Position numbers and translations under genes: made by a program | Assembly (NCBI RefSeq): GCF_024713945.1 | Contig: NC_134681.1 | Location: 1 to 64,000, forward strand | DNA from: Dermatophagoides farinae | Taxonomy: Eukaryota; Arthropoda; Arachnida; Sarcoptiformes; Pyroglyphidae | DNA: 64,000 nt | Reading direction: 5' to 3' | Notes under the pieces: model-generated | Database searches by the model: none | Told to the model about the DNA's origin: nothing | The model's input: the letters and a program-made list of their open reading frames with translations, nothing else | In this document: one piece after another, positions 50,791-63,544 of the stretch | How the letters are laid out: every line of letters begins with the position of its first letter | How positions within the stretch are numbered: the first letter of the stretch is position 1

Positions 50791-53700
50791 TATTGGAAAA
50801 TAAAGAAAAACGAAACAAAACAAAAAAAAAGAAAATAAAAATAATACATAATCAACGCATAAAAATATCATTCAATCATTTGCATGTTTTTATAATTATA
50901 ATATTGTAGCGATTATTTTTATGAAAAGTCTATTTTTTTCTTCTAAACACGAACACAATTTTCCAGAAACAAAGAGAAATATGAAAAAAACCCAAAGAAA
51001 ATCCATGCCGATGAACCAAAAAAAAAAAAAAAAAAAACAGTTCGTTTTTCTTCTATCCATTAATTCTACACATGAATCAAATTATAATGTTTTTTTTTCT
51101 CGTATATAAATTCATATAACACAAATGACAGAATATTGATTTGATTTTTTTTTTATTGTTGATTATGAATATGAATTGATTCATAGTTGTTGAAAATTAA
51201 AAAGTTTATATCTCAAATCAAAATAAAATCGATGTGTTTGGATTATGAATCTCTTGATCATCACAGTGTTGAGCAATTGTTCAGTTGAGATCAATAGTTG
51301 TGATTAAAAATCAATCATGATGGAATGAATTGAATTTTTTTTTCTACGATGATCCAATAGTCATACACGCACACACACACACAGATTATTCCGAAATACA
51401 AGTCAATAAAAAAAAATTACAAATACAGATGTTCCAAAAAATGATCAATAAATAATATTTTGTTCACAATAATCATAGTAGATTCACATGGTTTTAATAA
51501 TCCAAATCTCAATGTTAATTCGTGATGAAATGATGATAAAAACAAAAAAAAAATACTTGCCATTACAATCATCATTAATGACATGATGATAATCGAATGA
51601 AAATTTTTTTTTTGTTTTGTTTTTCTCCTGTATTATTGTAATTTAAAGTCATATATTCCAGTAGTTGTTGTTGTTGTTGTTGTTGATTTTTTTTTTTTTT
51701 TTTTTGGCAATCAATGATAATGTTCCAACAAGTGGTTAAAAAAAAAACACACACACACAAGGGCATGATTGACATGAAAATTAAATTTATTCATATAATC
51801 TCTATGTGTGTGTGTGTGTGTTGTTCATCATTCATTTGTCCATCAAAATATTATTTAGTAATTCTTGATGAGAAAAAAAAATATTATTATTATTATTATT
51901 AATATTAAAAAAAACCAAAAAAAAAAAAAAAAACGAAAAAAAAAATCATGCATAAGACATCATCATCATTTCATTGGAAAAAAAAACAAATTTTTCCATT
52001 ATGAATTATCATCATCATCATATAATCACATAATCACGGTCAAGGGTGGTAATATAGTATTAGTATTTTATATATAAAGTTTTTTTTTCTTTTGTTTCGT
52101 TACATGAATAATCATCATCATTTTGTCTATTGTGTATGTATGTATAATTGATGATGATGATGATGATGAACGGCAATCATCATTTTTTTTAGAAAAAATT
52201 TTTTTTTCCAAATAATAGTATTTTGAATTGTAGTTGTTGTTGTTGTTGTTGGAAAAACACTGGATTCCTAGTTGATTGAATGATATTTTTTTTCTAGTTG
52301 ATTAATAGACATTTTTTTTCATTCATTCATTGCCAAATTTCCATGAAAATTGAATCGAAAGAAAAACCCATTTTTAGTGTATGTGTGTGTGTGTGTGATT
52401 AATATAATGGTGAAATGAAACATCAAATAGTGAATGGCGAAAAAAAAACTTGTACATAATAGATATATATGAATATTTTTTTTTCTGTGAAATACCCATC
52501 ATATAATAGAAAATGGATAGAATGGACAACAGCCACTTTCTTTTTTATGTATCGAATGGAATTTTTTATCGAAATTCTTCACGAAATATTGATGATGATT
52601 TTTTTTTTGTAAATTTTCTTGTAGGCGTATATATTTCCATCAATGTTCTGGGTTTTTTTTTCTCCACTGTTCTTTCACTGTATTCATTCAGAAGCTGGAG
52701 AATTAAAGAAAAAAAAATCCATTAACACCTGTACGTTGAATATTGGTGGATGGTTAAAGTTAATTAATTCATATGTGTCCATCGGAAATTGCAATATTGT
52801 GTGTTTTTATGTTTGTTTGTTTGTTTATCGTTAAGATTTATCCATCCATCTAATTTCTAAATATGAAAAATAGAGAGACGAAACGAACAAAAAAAAAATT
52901 TTTTTTTTTTACCATATTCAGATTGAATATCGTTCAACAGCTGTGGGTTATTTTTTTTATATGGAGCTGTTCATATAGTCAGATACAAACACTGATTTAT
53001 GTTGACAATCTCTGATTTGTAAAAAAAATAAGACGTTTTTGTGATGATTAAAAATTTTGAAACATTTTTAACCTATGTGCTATATGATTTGTTTTTCATT
53101 TCTATCTTGTAAGTAAATTATTTACCTGTCTGTCTGTCTATATGTGTCTATCTTGTTTGAATGATGAAATACATTTATGAGTGTATAAAGAAAAAAAATG
53201 ATCGTAGGCGATTAAGATGGATTCATTTTTTTTTGTTCATGGTCAATGATTATCAACCATTTAAGCGTCATTTTTTTTGCAATGTAATTTTATTTGTAGA
53301 TGATAATGATAGCGATGATGATGATGATGATGATACGAAATCCGGTTGCAGACGAACAAATAAAAAAAATGGGTCTGGCTAATGGCAATATTTATAATAT
53401 AACAATTTATGATGACGATTATTCAAGGTAAAAAATAAAATTTATAAAAAATCAAAATTTTTTTCAAACTACTTAACTTTCTAACGACAAATAAATCAAC
53501 AAAACGAACGAACAGGAAAAACACAAATCAAACAATCAAATTTTTTTTGTTGTCAAATTATTTTATGCCTATTTCAACTATGAGAGAGGTTTGTCAACCC
53601 CGAAAAAAATGGGGAAAAAAGTCTATGTAAGCCACGCATTTTACGGACACTTTTCCATCCCCTGCCTTACTGTTGCTGTACAAAGTTTGCACTTTTTTCC

Positions 53701-55126
53701 CGCTAGGATTTTTTTCAATGAATAATAAAGATACGAATCAAACAAACAAACAAAAAAAATCATGGATCAATTCTGGTAACAATCGAAAATTTTGAAGATG
53801 AAACATTAACATGAAAATTGTCGGCAATTGTTTAAAAAAAAAAATTAACTTAACAAGCTTCTCATCCAATCCAACACATAAACATCTACACACACACCTA
53901 TTATGCATACAAATCATTTAAAATGATGATAATCATCATCATCATTGATCATTCTGTCGGAAATCATCAAATCCAATCCAAAAGAAGATACAAGAAAAAT
54001 AATGTTCAAAATTGGAAAAATTCAAGGACATTATTTTGTTGTTGTTGTTGAAACAAAAGATGTTCATTTGGTTGTTTTTTGTTTTCTTTTTCCTTTTTTT
54101 TCATTCATTCATTCATCCAGAGACAATAATTTCAGGTTTTTTTTTATAATAATTTTTTTCATATGAATTTTTTTTTTGCATCGTTATTGATTATCTAATT
54201 ATCAGTCATTTAACACCGATATAATATATATATTTCTTTTGTTTTTGTTTTTGTTGTTGTTGTTGTTGTTGTCATAATAATAATTCATGATTTATTATGA
54301 AAATGTTTTTGGGGATAATCCAGAAAATCCAATGGAAAAAAATCCAGCAATAACAAAAAAAAAATGTTTGTATGTAGATGAATCAATTCAAACACGATAA
54401 ATGGTATTTTACAGGAAAACATGACACATGTTTTTTTTCCTGTTTACTTCTGCTTCTACTTTTCTTTTCTTTTTAGCCATATATAAAATTCAGGAATGAA
54501 TAATAAGAAAAAAAAAATTTACAAACATTTTTTTTATTATTATTATTATTTGTACAACATTCACAACATAACACATAAGGCGAAAAACGTTCATAGAATC
54601 ATACAAACACACACACACACACATACACACCCACATTAATACATCACATACACAATCCTTTGCCACGCATACATCATTTTTTTTTTTTTTGATGATCATG
54701 ATGATGATGATGATGAAGATAATAATGATCCATTCCATCAATTGTTGTTGTAGTAAAAGAAGAAGAAAAAGAAGAAAAAAAATGTAGAAAATTTTTTCAT
54801 CACACCGCATTATAAAAATGGCCATCAGATACATTCGATTTGTTCATTGTTTTTGTATTCGGATAGTCAACATTCTTATTGAATAGAATTTTTTTTTTTT
54901 TGGATTAATATTTACTTGTTTTATTTGTGATTTTTTTTTCTCACATTTATCGTCATTGTAATTCTTGTTTTCATTCAATTTAGTCATTCTATTTGAATGT
55001 GAAAAAAATTATTCTTGTCAAACATAACATAATTCCTGTCGAATAATAATAATAATTATTTTTTTCCCCTGTTTATTTTGTGTACTTGTGGATTTTTTAA
55101 ACATCAACGATTAATTTTAATTTAAA
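50791..55126. other. Intergenic region between the two chitin-binding genes
   Basis: Mostly poly-A/T, (TTG)n (51665-51684, 52233-52251, 54254-54272), (TGA)n (52150-52167, 53310-53333) and (CA)n (54606-54622). An unusual patch at about 53577-53720 is richer in GC, includes CCCC and GGGG runs able to pair (53598-53601 with 53611-53614), and has no repeats; its nature is unknown. No further CBM14-type cysteine pattern was seen in this interval. Confidence 0.55.
50799..50804 (+). terminator. Polyadenylation signal of the first chitin-binding gene
   Basis: AATAAA nine bases after the stop codon, within an A-rich 3' region that has further AATAAA-like motifs (50833-50850). Confidence 0.45.
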
Positions 55127-57402
55127 ATGAAATTTTTATCAATATCATCAATTTTATTGTTTGTCGTATTAACGGCAACAATCATCACTGTTGTTCATGG
55201 AAATTTTGATGGATATAAATGGTCGAATAATTTTAATGGTCGAGTAAGTTGAAGTAAAATTTTTCATTTTTGATTAATTTATTAATTTTTTTTTTTTTTT
55301 GGAAATTTTACAATGATAATAGTTTCGACGACAAGGAGTTAAAGGTCCCAAATACAATAGAGGTGGTGAGGCATCACAATCTGGTCTAGCTGGTGGTGCT
55401 CGACAATATGTACGACCTATGCCATCAAGTACTAATGTTGCTGCAGCAAGTTCATCTGCTTCTGCTAGTAGTAATGCTGGTGGACAATCTCAGAATTATG
55501 GATCAAATGATGGTAGCCAATTTCAAGGACAATCTGTTAGACCAATCGGTGGTGGCGGCAGATATTCTGGACAACAAAATCCTAGTAAATTTACTGGTGG
55601 TCAATCTGGTCAATATTGGCAGGGAAACGCTGGTGGTAATGATAATTCTGTTGATTCTGAACCACCATCATATGGAGGTGTTCAAGGAACACCTGGAGTA
55701 GATTTTCCCAACTACGCACGAATTCCAAATACTGCATTCACTTGTAACGGTGTTCCTTATGAACCGGGAATGTACGCTGATGAAGAAACACGGTGTCAAG
55801 TCTATCATGTTTGCTTTCAAGGCCGTAAAGAAAGTTTTCTTTGTGGTGTTGGAACCGTTTTTAATCAAGCTATTCTCGCTTGTGATTATTGGCATGCAGT
55901 TGACTGTGGTGCTTCTAGAAAATTCTATTCAGTCAATGAAGAATTAGGTATGTCTAGTGTTTCATCTACAGTTTTTTTCTCATTAATTTTTCCAAAAAAT
56001 AGGAAAAGCTGGTGCTGAGCCGTCACAAGGCGGACAAGCTGCATCTTTACGTGGACCAACTGGACCATCATTCAGTTCACCTGGACCAACCGGACCTTCT
56101 ATCCAAGCTCAAGGGCCAACCGGACCATCATTCAGCGCTTCAGGACCAACCGGACCATCATTCCAAGCTCAAGGGCCAACCGGACCATCATTCAGTGCTT
56201 CAGGGCCAACCGGACCGTCTTTCCAAGCTGAAGGGCCAACTGGACCATCATTCAGTTCATCTGGACCAACCGGACCATCATTCAGTTCATCTGGACCAAC
56301 CGGACCATCATTCAGTGCATCTGGACCAACCAGACCGTCATACCAAGCTGAAGGGCCAACTGGATCGTCATACCAAGCAGAAGGGCCAACCGGACCATCA
56401 TTCCAAGCTGAAGGGCCAACCGGACCATCATTCAGTTCATCTGGACCAACCGGACCGTCTTTCCAAGCTCAAGGGCCAACCGGACCATCATTCCAAGCTG
56501 AAGGGCCAACCGGACCATCATTCAGTGCTTCAGGACCAACCGGACCGTCATTCAGTGCATCTGGTCCAACCGGACCATCATTCAGTGCATCTGGACCAAC
56601 CGGACCGTCATTTCAAGCTGAAGGGCCAACCGGACCATCATTCAGTGCTTCAGGACCAACCGGACCGTCATTCAGTGCATCTGGACCAACCGGACCGTCA
56701 TTCCAAGCTGAAGGGTCAACTGGACCATCATTCAGTGCTTCAGGACCAACCGGACCGTCATTCAGTGCATCTGGACCAACCGGACCGTCTTTCCAAGCTC
56801 AAGGGCCAACCGGACCGTCTTTCCAAGCTGAAGGGCCAACCGGACCAACAGGTCCTTCCGGATTCGGCCCAGGCACATCACAAATGAAAAGCGATAACGG
56901 TATTGAAGTTGAAAGTGGCAATTTGCAAGTTCAGCCACAACCACCAATGAGAGGAAAAGAAAGTTGGTCATCTATGTCAGCTATGCGTGGTGGTGCACGT
57001 GGTAGAGGACGTGGTCAAGCTGGTCGTCATTTAATACCACCTGCGATTGGCGGAATAGATTTTGTAATGATGTCTCAACCAGTTAAAACACCCTTAAGAC
57101 CATCGCCGATATCAGTAGGAAAAATGCAAGCTCCAAGATATAGTCCTTCAACAAGTGGTTTGCATGCACCAAGTAGTCGACCGCAAGGTCCAAGATATAG
57201 TCCTTCAACAAGTGGTTTGCATGCACCAAGTAGTCGACCGCAAGGTCCAAGATATAGTCCATCAACAAGTGGTTTGCATGCACCAAGTAGTCGTCCACAA
57301 GGTCCAAGTGGATATACAGCTTCACAAGGTGGATCATTTCGAATGATTCAACAACAAAAACAACAGCAATTTGACAATACTCAACAAAAAATTGAATATT
57401 AA
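55127..57402 (+). CDS. Secreted CBM14 (CPAP1-like) protein with GPTGPS tandem repeats
   Basis: Probable secreted cuticle or matrix protein. Exons 55127-55243, 55323-55947 and 56003-57402 close in frame to 713 residues. A classic signal peptide spans residues 1-25 ([14 protein letters not shown], cleaved after VVHG). A basic Gly/Ser/Gln-rich region follows, then one chitin-binding type-2 domain (cysteines 180-234, spacing 16-5-9-12-7) with CQVYHVC and CDYW. Next come 26 units of 10 residues, GPTGPS plus FSAS, FSSS or FQAE/FQAQ (265-524), then an Arg-Gly patch ([12 protein letters not shown]), three 19-residue repeats with [12 protein letters not shown] (625-681) and a Gln-rich end. The Gly-Pro-Thr/Gly-Pro-Ser triplets are collagen-like, but every third triplet is broken, so a collagen helix is unlikely; an elastic or glycosylated linker is more plausible. 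The CBM14 domain is close in type to the gene upstream. Splice sites GTAAGT/TAG and GTATGT/TAG support the model. Confidence 0.9.
56053..56832 (+). repeat. 26-copy 30-bp coding minisatellite (GPTGPS array)
   Basis: Twenty-six in-phase 30-bp units, each starting GGA/GGG-CCA-ACC-GGA-CCA/CCG, code for GPTGPS followed by a four-residue tail. There are two main tail classes, F-S-A/S-S and F-Q-A-E/Q; two adjacent units (10 and 11) use Y. A diverged 27th unit follows at 56833. Single substitutions (GPTRPS in unit 9, GPTGSS in unit 11, GSTGPS in unit 22) show some decay. From unit 16 the order becomes regular. Confidence 0.95.
57133..57303 (+). repeat. Three tandem 57-bp coding repeats
   Basis: Three nearly identical 57-bp units encode [19 protein letters not shown] three times. 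Only a few synonymous differences separate them (for example CCT/CCA and CGA/CGT), pointing to recent duplication or ongoing homogenisation. Confidence 0.95.
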
Positions 57403-57935
57403 TCATCAATCATTCATTCATTAATCGATCAATTTCTTTAAGAATCTCATTATTATCATTATCATCAACAGAAAGTTGTTTTTATTATATAACTAATTAA
57501 TTGTTATACAAACAAAAAGAAAAAAAAACGAATTCTTATTCAAATGAAGATGCCATTGCAAATTCAGATTATTATGGTTTTGTGCATACACTTACAAATT
57601 ATCTTAAGCCAAAATATCATTGATATATACAAAATCATAAACATACTATATTGAATCATTTTTTTTTTGAATTTTGTTTTTTAATTTCAATGGTTTTTCA
57701 TTCGGTACCTGCTGCCATCATTATTACTGTTGTTTTATGTCAATAATATTCTGTAATTACAAGAATATTTTAAATTTTGATTTATCATGTTTTCAGTTTA
57801 TGAAAAATTAAACAAAAAAAAAGAGTAAAATCAACATTCATTCAGTATTCAACTTTTTGATTTGGAATAGAAAAATCAAAATTATATGTTTCATCAATGG
57901 TACCTCTAAATGTGTCATAAAACAAAATTTCTGCC

Positions 57936-57968
<33 letters not shown>

Positions 57969-60900
57969 TCGGTCCATTGATTTTCTATGATTGGTTTCAA
58001 GAGAAAAAAAATGGAACGATTTAAATAGATGAAAAAAAAGTTTTGAAAAATAGAAATGTTGATGCAGGTACTTTTTGTCTCAAAACTGTTGTTAATGAAA
58101 GTAATGACATTCAATCAATCAGCTGAATCATATAGCCATGTTCAATGTGTTGGCATTTCTAAATAATAGGTGAAACAAACAAACAAAAAAATCGAAAATA
58201 TTCACTCACGTCTGTTTTCTATGAAATTTCTTGAAAAATAAAAAAAATGATTTTTTTTTTTTGTTTCAAGTACAAGTCAATGAACCTGAAAAGTTTATTT
58301 TTGGTCATGTTTTTTTTCGAGATCATAACCATGGTATAAATAATGGCCGCCATTTTTATTTTTTTGGTATGTGATGATGTGTAAAGAAAAAACTTGATAA
58401 CTTCCTGGATTTTTTTTTTTTTTGTTTGTTTGTTTGTTTTAAATTTCAATTTTCAATTTGTTTATTTTTTTTTTTTGATTATTATTGGACATATAAATTT
58501 GCCTTTCCATTGATTTGTTTTTGTTGTTGTTGTTCGTTGTTTATTTTTTCTTTTTTTTTTAATGACTGGACAAATCTTGATAAATATAAACTATCTGAAT
58601 CATGGATGATTGAATCAAAAATGATCAATATTGATTTAGATAGTATTTGAGGGAAATTGAAAGTGAATTTTTTGTTGTTGTTGTTGTTGTTGTTGAATGA
58701 AACAAAATACAAACCCAAGGTTTCATGATATTTTTTTTTTTTTTAATCGTATGTGATAAGCAATATATGAGTTGTCAACAACAATGTTAAGAATCCATCA
58801 TCCAGTAAAGCGACAAAATTTCGTTGTTTTTTTTTTGTCCAAATTGGTTTTTTTCCAATTTTATTAAATATCAAACAGAGATAGACACATGCACACACAC
58901 ACAAACACTTGCATTGAATACATTTTATTTCTGATGAAAAAAAATGAAAAAAAAAAATCCAATTTTCAAATTACAAAAAAAATGATTGATAAAATAAAAC
59001 GATTGTATTGATGTATCAAATGATTTTTTTTAATGTATTCGAGCAAAAAAAAAATTCTGGAATTTTTGCAAAATAAAAAAAAACTTGGACTTTTCATATT
59101 ATTAAAGTATTAACATTTTCTTCTTTTTTTTTGGCTGTCATTCACCTGTTTAATTATCAATCATCTTATCTTGATGAATTATCTTGCGAATTATTTTCAT
59201 TTTAATTGATCCATAACAATGGTCATTAATAATAATCATCATCATCATCATGTTTATGTTTGATGGATTGAAAAAAAAAAATTTCAAGGTCAACAATTTG
59301 ATAATATGATAATTCTTTATGCAATAAGCTATATGATGATAATAAATGAATGACAAAAAAAACCCATGCTGTTCTACATATATCACACATATGCACAGTT
59401 GTTTTTTTTTATTATTCGGTTCCAATATATCAACATAAGATATTTGTTAAAATATGCAAATTATGCCTTTTTTTGACAACTGATGAAGATAATTGTGTGC
59501 GTGTGTGTGTGGTTAGCCAATTAGCCACACACACACACACATACATAAATTCGTCATATTTGTTGAATAAATTGAAAAAAAACCAATAAGAAAAAAAAAT
59601 TCTCTTGTATTTTGTCTGAATATTTTTTTCATTGAATCATAATTCTTCATTGAAAAGTAGAATCAATTTTTTTTGCACAATTTATATAATCATTGTTTGG
59701 GTAGGTTTTTTTTTGGTTTTGTCTATGAACCAAAAGTTGATGAAAAAAAAATTGACAATCGCTGACCTTGATCAGGTATGATATTATTTTATTTTATTGT
59801 TTCTATGTTGAATTACAAATAATCATAATCATAATCCATATATTGGAATTTTTTTCTCATCATCATCAAATTTTTTCAATAAAAATGATGAATAGGCGGA
59901 TGATTATTCATCATACACATTGATTGATAATGAATATGAAAAAAAAATAAATTTCCTTTTACAGAATGCTAATGAGTAGGTTCATTTTTTTTTGTTCTTG
60001 TTGTTCAAATATGCATACACGTCGGAAACAGATAGGTATATCCATCATTTTATAACAAAACAAACAAGGAAAGAAAGGGTAGACACACACACACACACAC
60101 ACACATTAATGATCTAAAAATTGTGGGCGTTCAATGAACAGGATGGGAAAAAAAAGACAAGCAAACCAAAAAAAAAAAACTCACCCATTCAATTGCAAAT
60201 GAATATTATTATTGCATAATAATATTCAAATGATAATCATCATCATCATCATCATCATCATTAATAATGGTTTTCAATTAACTGATTTTTTTATCGTTTT
60301 GTTTCCTACTTTTTGTTTTGAGAAAAAAAAATTCACAATCATATCATTACCGATTGTGTGTGTGTGTGTTTTGTTCACCCATTATAAACTATTAATTTGT
60401 ATTTTGAGCTATAATTTCAGAAATAATAACCAGAAAATTTAACAATTCAAGAAAACAATCAATGATAATAATGATGATGACGATGATGATGATTCAGTGG
60501 AAGATAACTTTGTTGTTTTGGTTTTAAATTTAAAATTATCATCATCATCATTGCATTTCATTTCCAATGAAATGCTCAAATCAAATTATGCATCAATCAA
60601 TTATATATACTATAAATTATGATGATTATTTCCAATAACATAATTATACCAGGATTATAAAAGTTTCAAATTTTTTTTTTTTACCCTCTTATTATTAATT
60701 TTGTTCAATGCTAAATTCCTATTTTGCTGCAAAAAAAAAACAACCAATCAAAATCCATTCAGAATGAATGCCAAGGTCATTGGAAAATGAAAAAAAAAAA
60801 AATTTCTGGATCGATTATTTAAATGATTTGTATGGATTTTTTTTAGTGTTGCCTTTTGAATTCACAAACAGGATGGATCTGGTATTTTTTTTTTTTTACT

Positions 60901-62802
60901 TCAAGATTCTTTTAATAATAATGATAATAATTGCGTGACAACAGAAAACCGTAATGTCTATTTTTTTTACATGTTGTTGTTTCCGAATATTCCCACGCTT
61001 TTCAAACAAACAAACAAACAAAATACTACATGACAATCCAGAAATGTATTAGGTCTCATTTCCGAACATGTCAATTTATCATTTATTTTTATATTTTTTT
61101 CCTTGCAGGAAATGTCATCTTTGTTTCCTATTTATTTTATTTTTTTTTTTGGTGTCAGATTTATATATTTGGAAGCGTAACGATATCAAAATCAAGGATC
61201 CATATGACAATAATCATATATATATATAATATGTGGGTAACAAGAAAAATTTATTCGAATTTTAATTGTTAATTTTTATATTTCATTTTTTTTTCTCTCG
61301 AAGCAAATTTTGCCAATTTTGTTCATCCATCATCATCATCAGTGTAATTAAAAATACAAATTGCCATTGTTTGCCCCTTTCAATCAAACAAAAAAAAGGT
61401 GGATGAATCGAAAAAGATTTCATTATTTTTTTTGTTGTTGTTGTTGTTGTTGTTCCAGAAACATTTATTTTCTTTGTTTTTTTCTCTCTCTCTATTTTTA
61501 TCTTTTTTTTCTCTCTTGTGTGAAATGTTTCTTGTTTTAAACACAAAAAAAAATTATTATATTCAACACGTGTACATGTTTTATGCTTTTCATCATTCAG
61601 GTAATATACTTTATTGTTGTTTATTTTTGTATATACAATATTACACACACACACACCCATATTTACATTTATTCAATGAATTTAATGAATGGATCAAGAT
61701 CCAAAAGAAAAAAAAATTGTCATCATAATAAATGTCAATGTTAAAACCGGTGATAATGATAATAATAATAGTAATGTAATGTACATGTGATTGACAGGTT
61801 AACCACACACATACATACATGAATACGTTATAATCATGGAACCATGAATACAGGTAGTCAAAATCACTACATACACACATATATTCAATAACTAATTGTG
61901 ATTGTGATGTATCGGTATTGATGTTAACTATACACAATATACAATTGTGAAAAACAAAAAAAAAAGAAAATATCGCCACACACCATCAAACATGACCAAA
62001 ATAAATAAATGGAAAAAAATATAAAGCTTTTCAGTTATTTTTTTTTACCCAAAATGGGTTTGAATTATAAACATATATATAATACAAATACATACAATAT
62101 TTTGTCCGGTTTTGGCTTTTCATTTTCAATTTTTTTTTTCATCAACAAAAACAAAACATATTACCAAACTCATAATGATACCATCACATATAACGCCCTA
62201 ATCTAGACGAAAGTGAATATGGAAAGGTGGAGAGAGAGAGCGAGAGCGAAAGAGAGAGAGAGAGAGAGAAAGCTAAATGACAGGTAATTTTTTTAATGAA
62301 TGAATTCGAAATAAAAAGAAACATGGAATATATAAAAAGCCGATAATTTTTTTTTTATTTCCACGAATTTACTTTCAATCATTTAATATACCAAACGACA
62401 ATATATATATGCGAATTATGATTGAATTTTTCACACTATGTACATTGTATCAATTTGTGTGTGTGTGTGTTCGTGTCTATGGTGAATTTGAATTTGAATG
62501 ATGATGATAATAACAACAACGATGATTCCATCTGTAAATGAATGTTTCATTTTAAAATTAAAAATTTCAATTCAATTTTTTTTACATTTAAATTGACCAA
62601 TTTTTTTCTCCTGTTTTTCAGAATCGAAAATTTTTCAACAACAATAAGTTTCTTTAATTTTTTTTCCAATTATTGATTCATTTTTCCATTATACGTTCAT
62701 CATTTTTTTTTTTAAAGAATCCTGAACTTTAAATTTTTCCTTGAACACATCTATTGTTATTTGATTGATAAATTAAACTCACAAAATTTTTTATAAAAAA
62801 AT
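57403..62802. other. Intergenic region before the SLC10-like gene
   Basis: Repeats only: (CA)n at 57940-57966 and 60085-60104, (TCA)n at 60237-60260, (TTG)n at 58678-58695 and 61434-61452, (GA)n near 62230-62270, and many poly-A/T runs. A hairpin with GT and AC arms lies at 59501-59536. An ATTAAA near 57808 could serve the upstream gene as a variant poly-A signal. No protein-like frame was found. Confidence 0.55.
59501..59536. repeat. (GT)n/(AC)n hairpin with unique loop
   Basis: GTGTGTGTGTGG (59501-59512) pairs perfectly with CCACACACACAC (59525-59536) around the 12-base loop TTAGCCAATTAG; after one mismatch the stem continues four more pairs outward. Opposed microsatellite arms like this are unusual beside the many single-orientation GT tracts in the window. 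Confidence 0.85.
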
Positions 62803-63544
62803 ATGATAATTCCTATGAAAAGCAACGATAGCCAATGTGCTATCATTCGACGATATGAATCGACGCAATTGGCTATGATTCTAGTTTTTTGTATTTTACT
62901 ATCGATTTCAACAACGGATGCTGAAACTGTACAAAAGAAAAAAATTGAACGCGCCGAATCATTGATACCAAATCCAAATAGAATTACAAACAATGACAAT
63001 AATTTGAAACAGAATCTATCTATATCGCCGACTCCGTTGAAATCAATTCATGATAATATTGTTATTTCGGTTGATGATGATGATGATGATGACGATAATA
63101 ATGTTGGTAAACATGATCATCATCTTGATAATCATTCACGATCATTACTTTCATCTGAAACAATTGTTGAAAATATTCTTTCTGATGGTAGTGAATTGAT
63201 CGATACATCAACCAATACAACAGCCGAAGCAATTGTAAAAGCAACACCAATATTAAAATTAATACACGATTATCTATTGGTTATATTGCTTATTTCAGTA
63301 ATGTTTTCAATGGGTTGTGGTGTTACCATTATTGAGGTATTTATATGTTTAATATATGAAAAAAATAATCGAAATTGAAAATTATCATAAAAGGTATGGA
63401 ATCATTTACGAAGACCAACAGCCGTTTTAGTTTGTATTGCTGCACAATTTTTTCTTGTACCATTTATTGGTTATTTAATAATGACATTATTGGAATTGGA
63501 AGTATTACATTCTACTGGCCTATTGATATTAGCCTGTTGTCCAG
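62803..63544 (+). CDS. SLC10-family sodium/bile-acid cotransporter-like protein, 5' part
   Basis: Plasma-membrane carrier of the SLC10 family, which couples sodium to uptake of bile salts or other organic anions; the mite substrate is unknown. Two exons are visible, 62803-63336 and 63394-63544, joined in phase 0 through a 57-bp intron; the second ends in phase 1 at GTAGGT. A hydrophobic signal-like segment (MILVFCILLSISTT) is near residues 25-38, followed by a polar extracellular N-terminus of about 110 residues with an eight-aspartate run. The first core membrane segment ends in MFSMGCGVTIIEVWNHLRRP, then QFFLVPFIGYLIM and LILACCPG, the typical SLC10 order (FSMGC, xHxRRP, CCPG). The expected continuation, GG-x-SN, is not in the remaining 456 bases; a frame opening at the AG near 63752 gives a stop soon and does not fit. 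The gene therefore continues beyond 64000, and about 230 residues are seen. Confidence 0.85.

Noticed and set aside
56012-56887. 876-bp open frame in the +1 register through the GPTGPS array
   Set aside because: The 30-bp unit is a multiple of three without stops in this register, so the frame stays open automatically. The register read here continues exactly in frame from the upstream CBM14 exon and to the downstream repeats; the other has no start context or domain.
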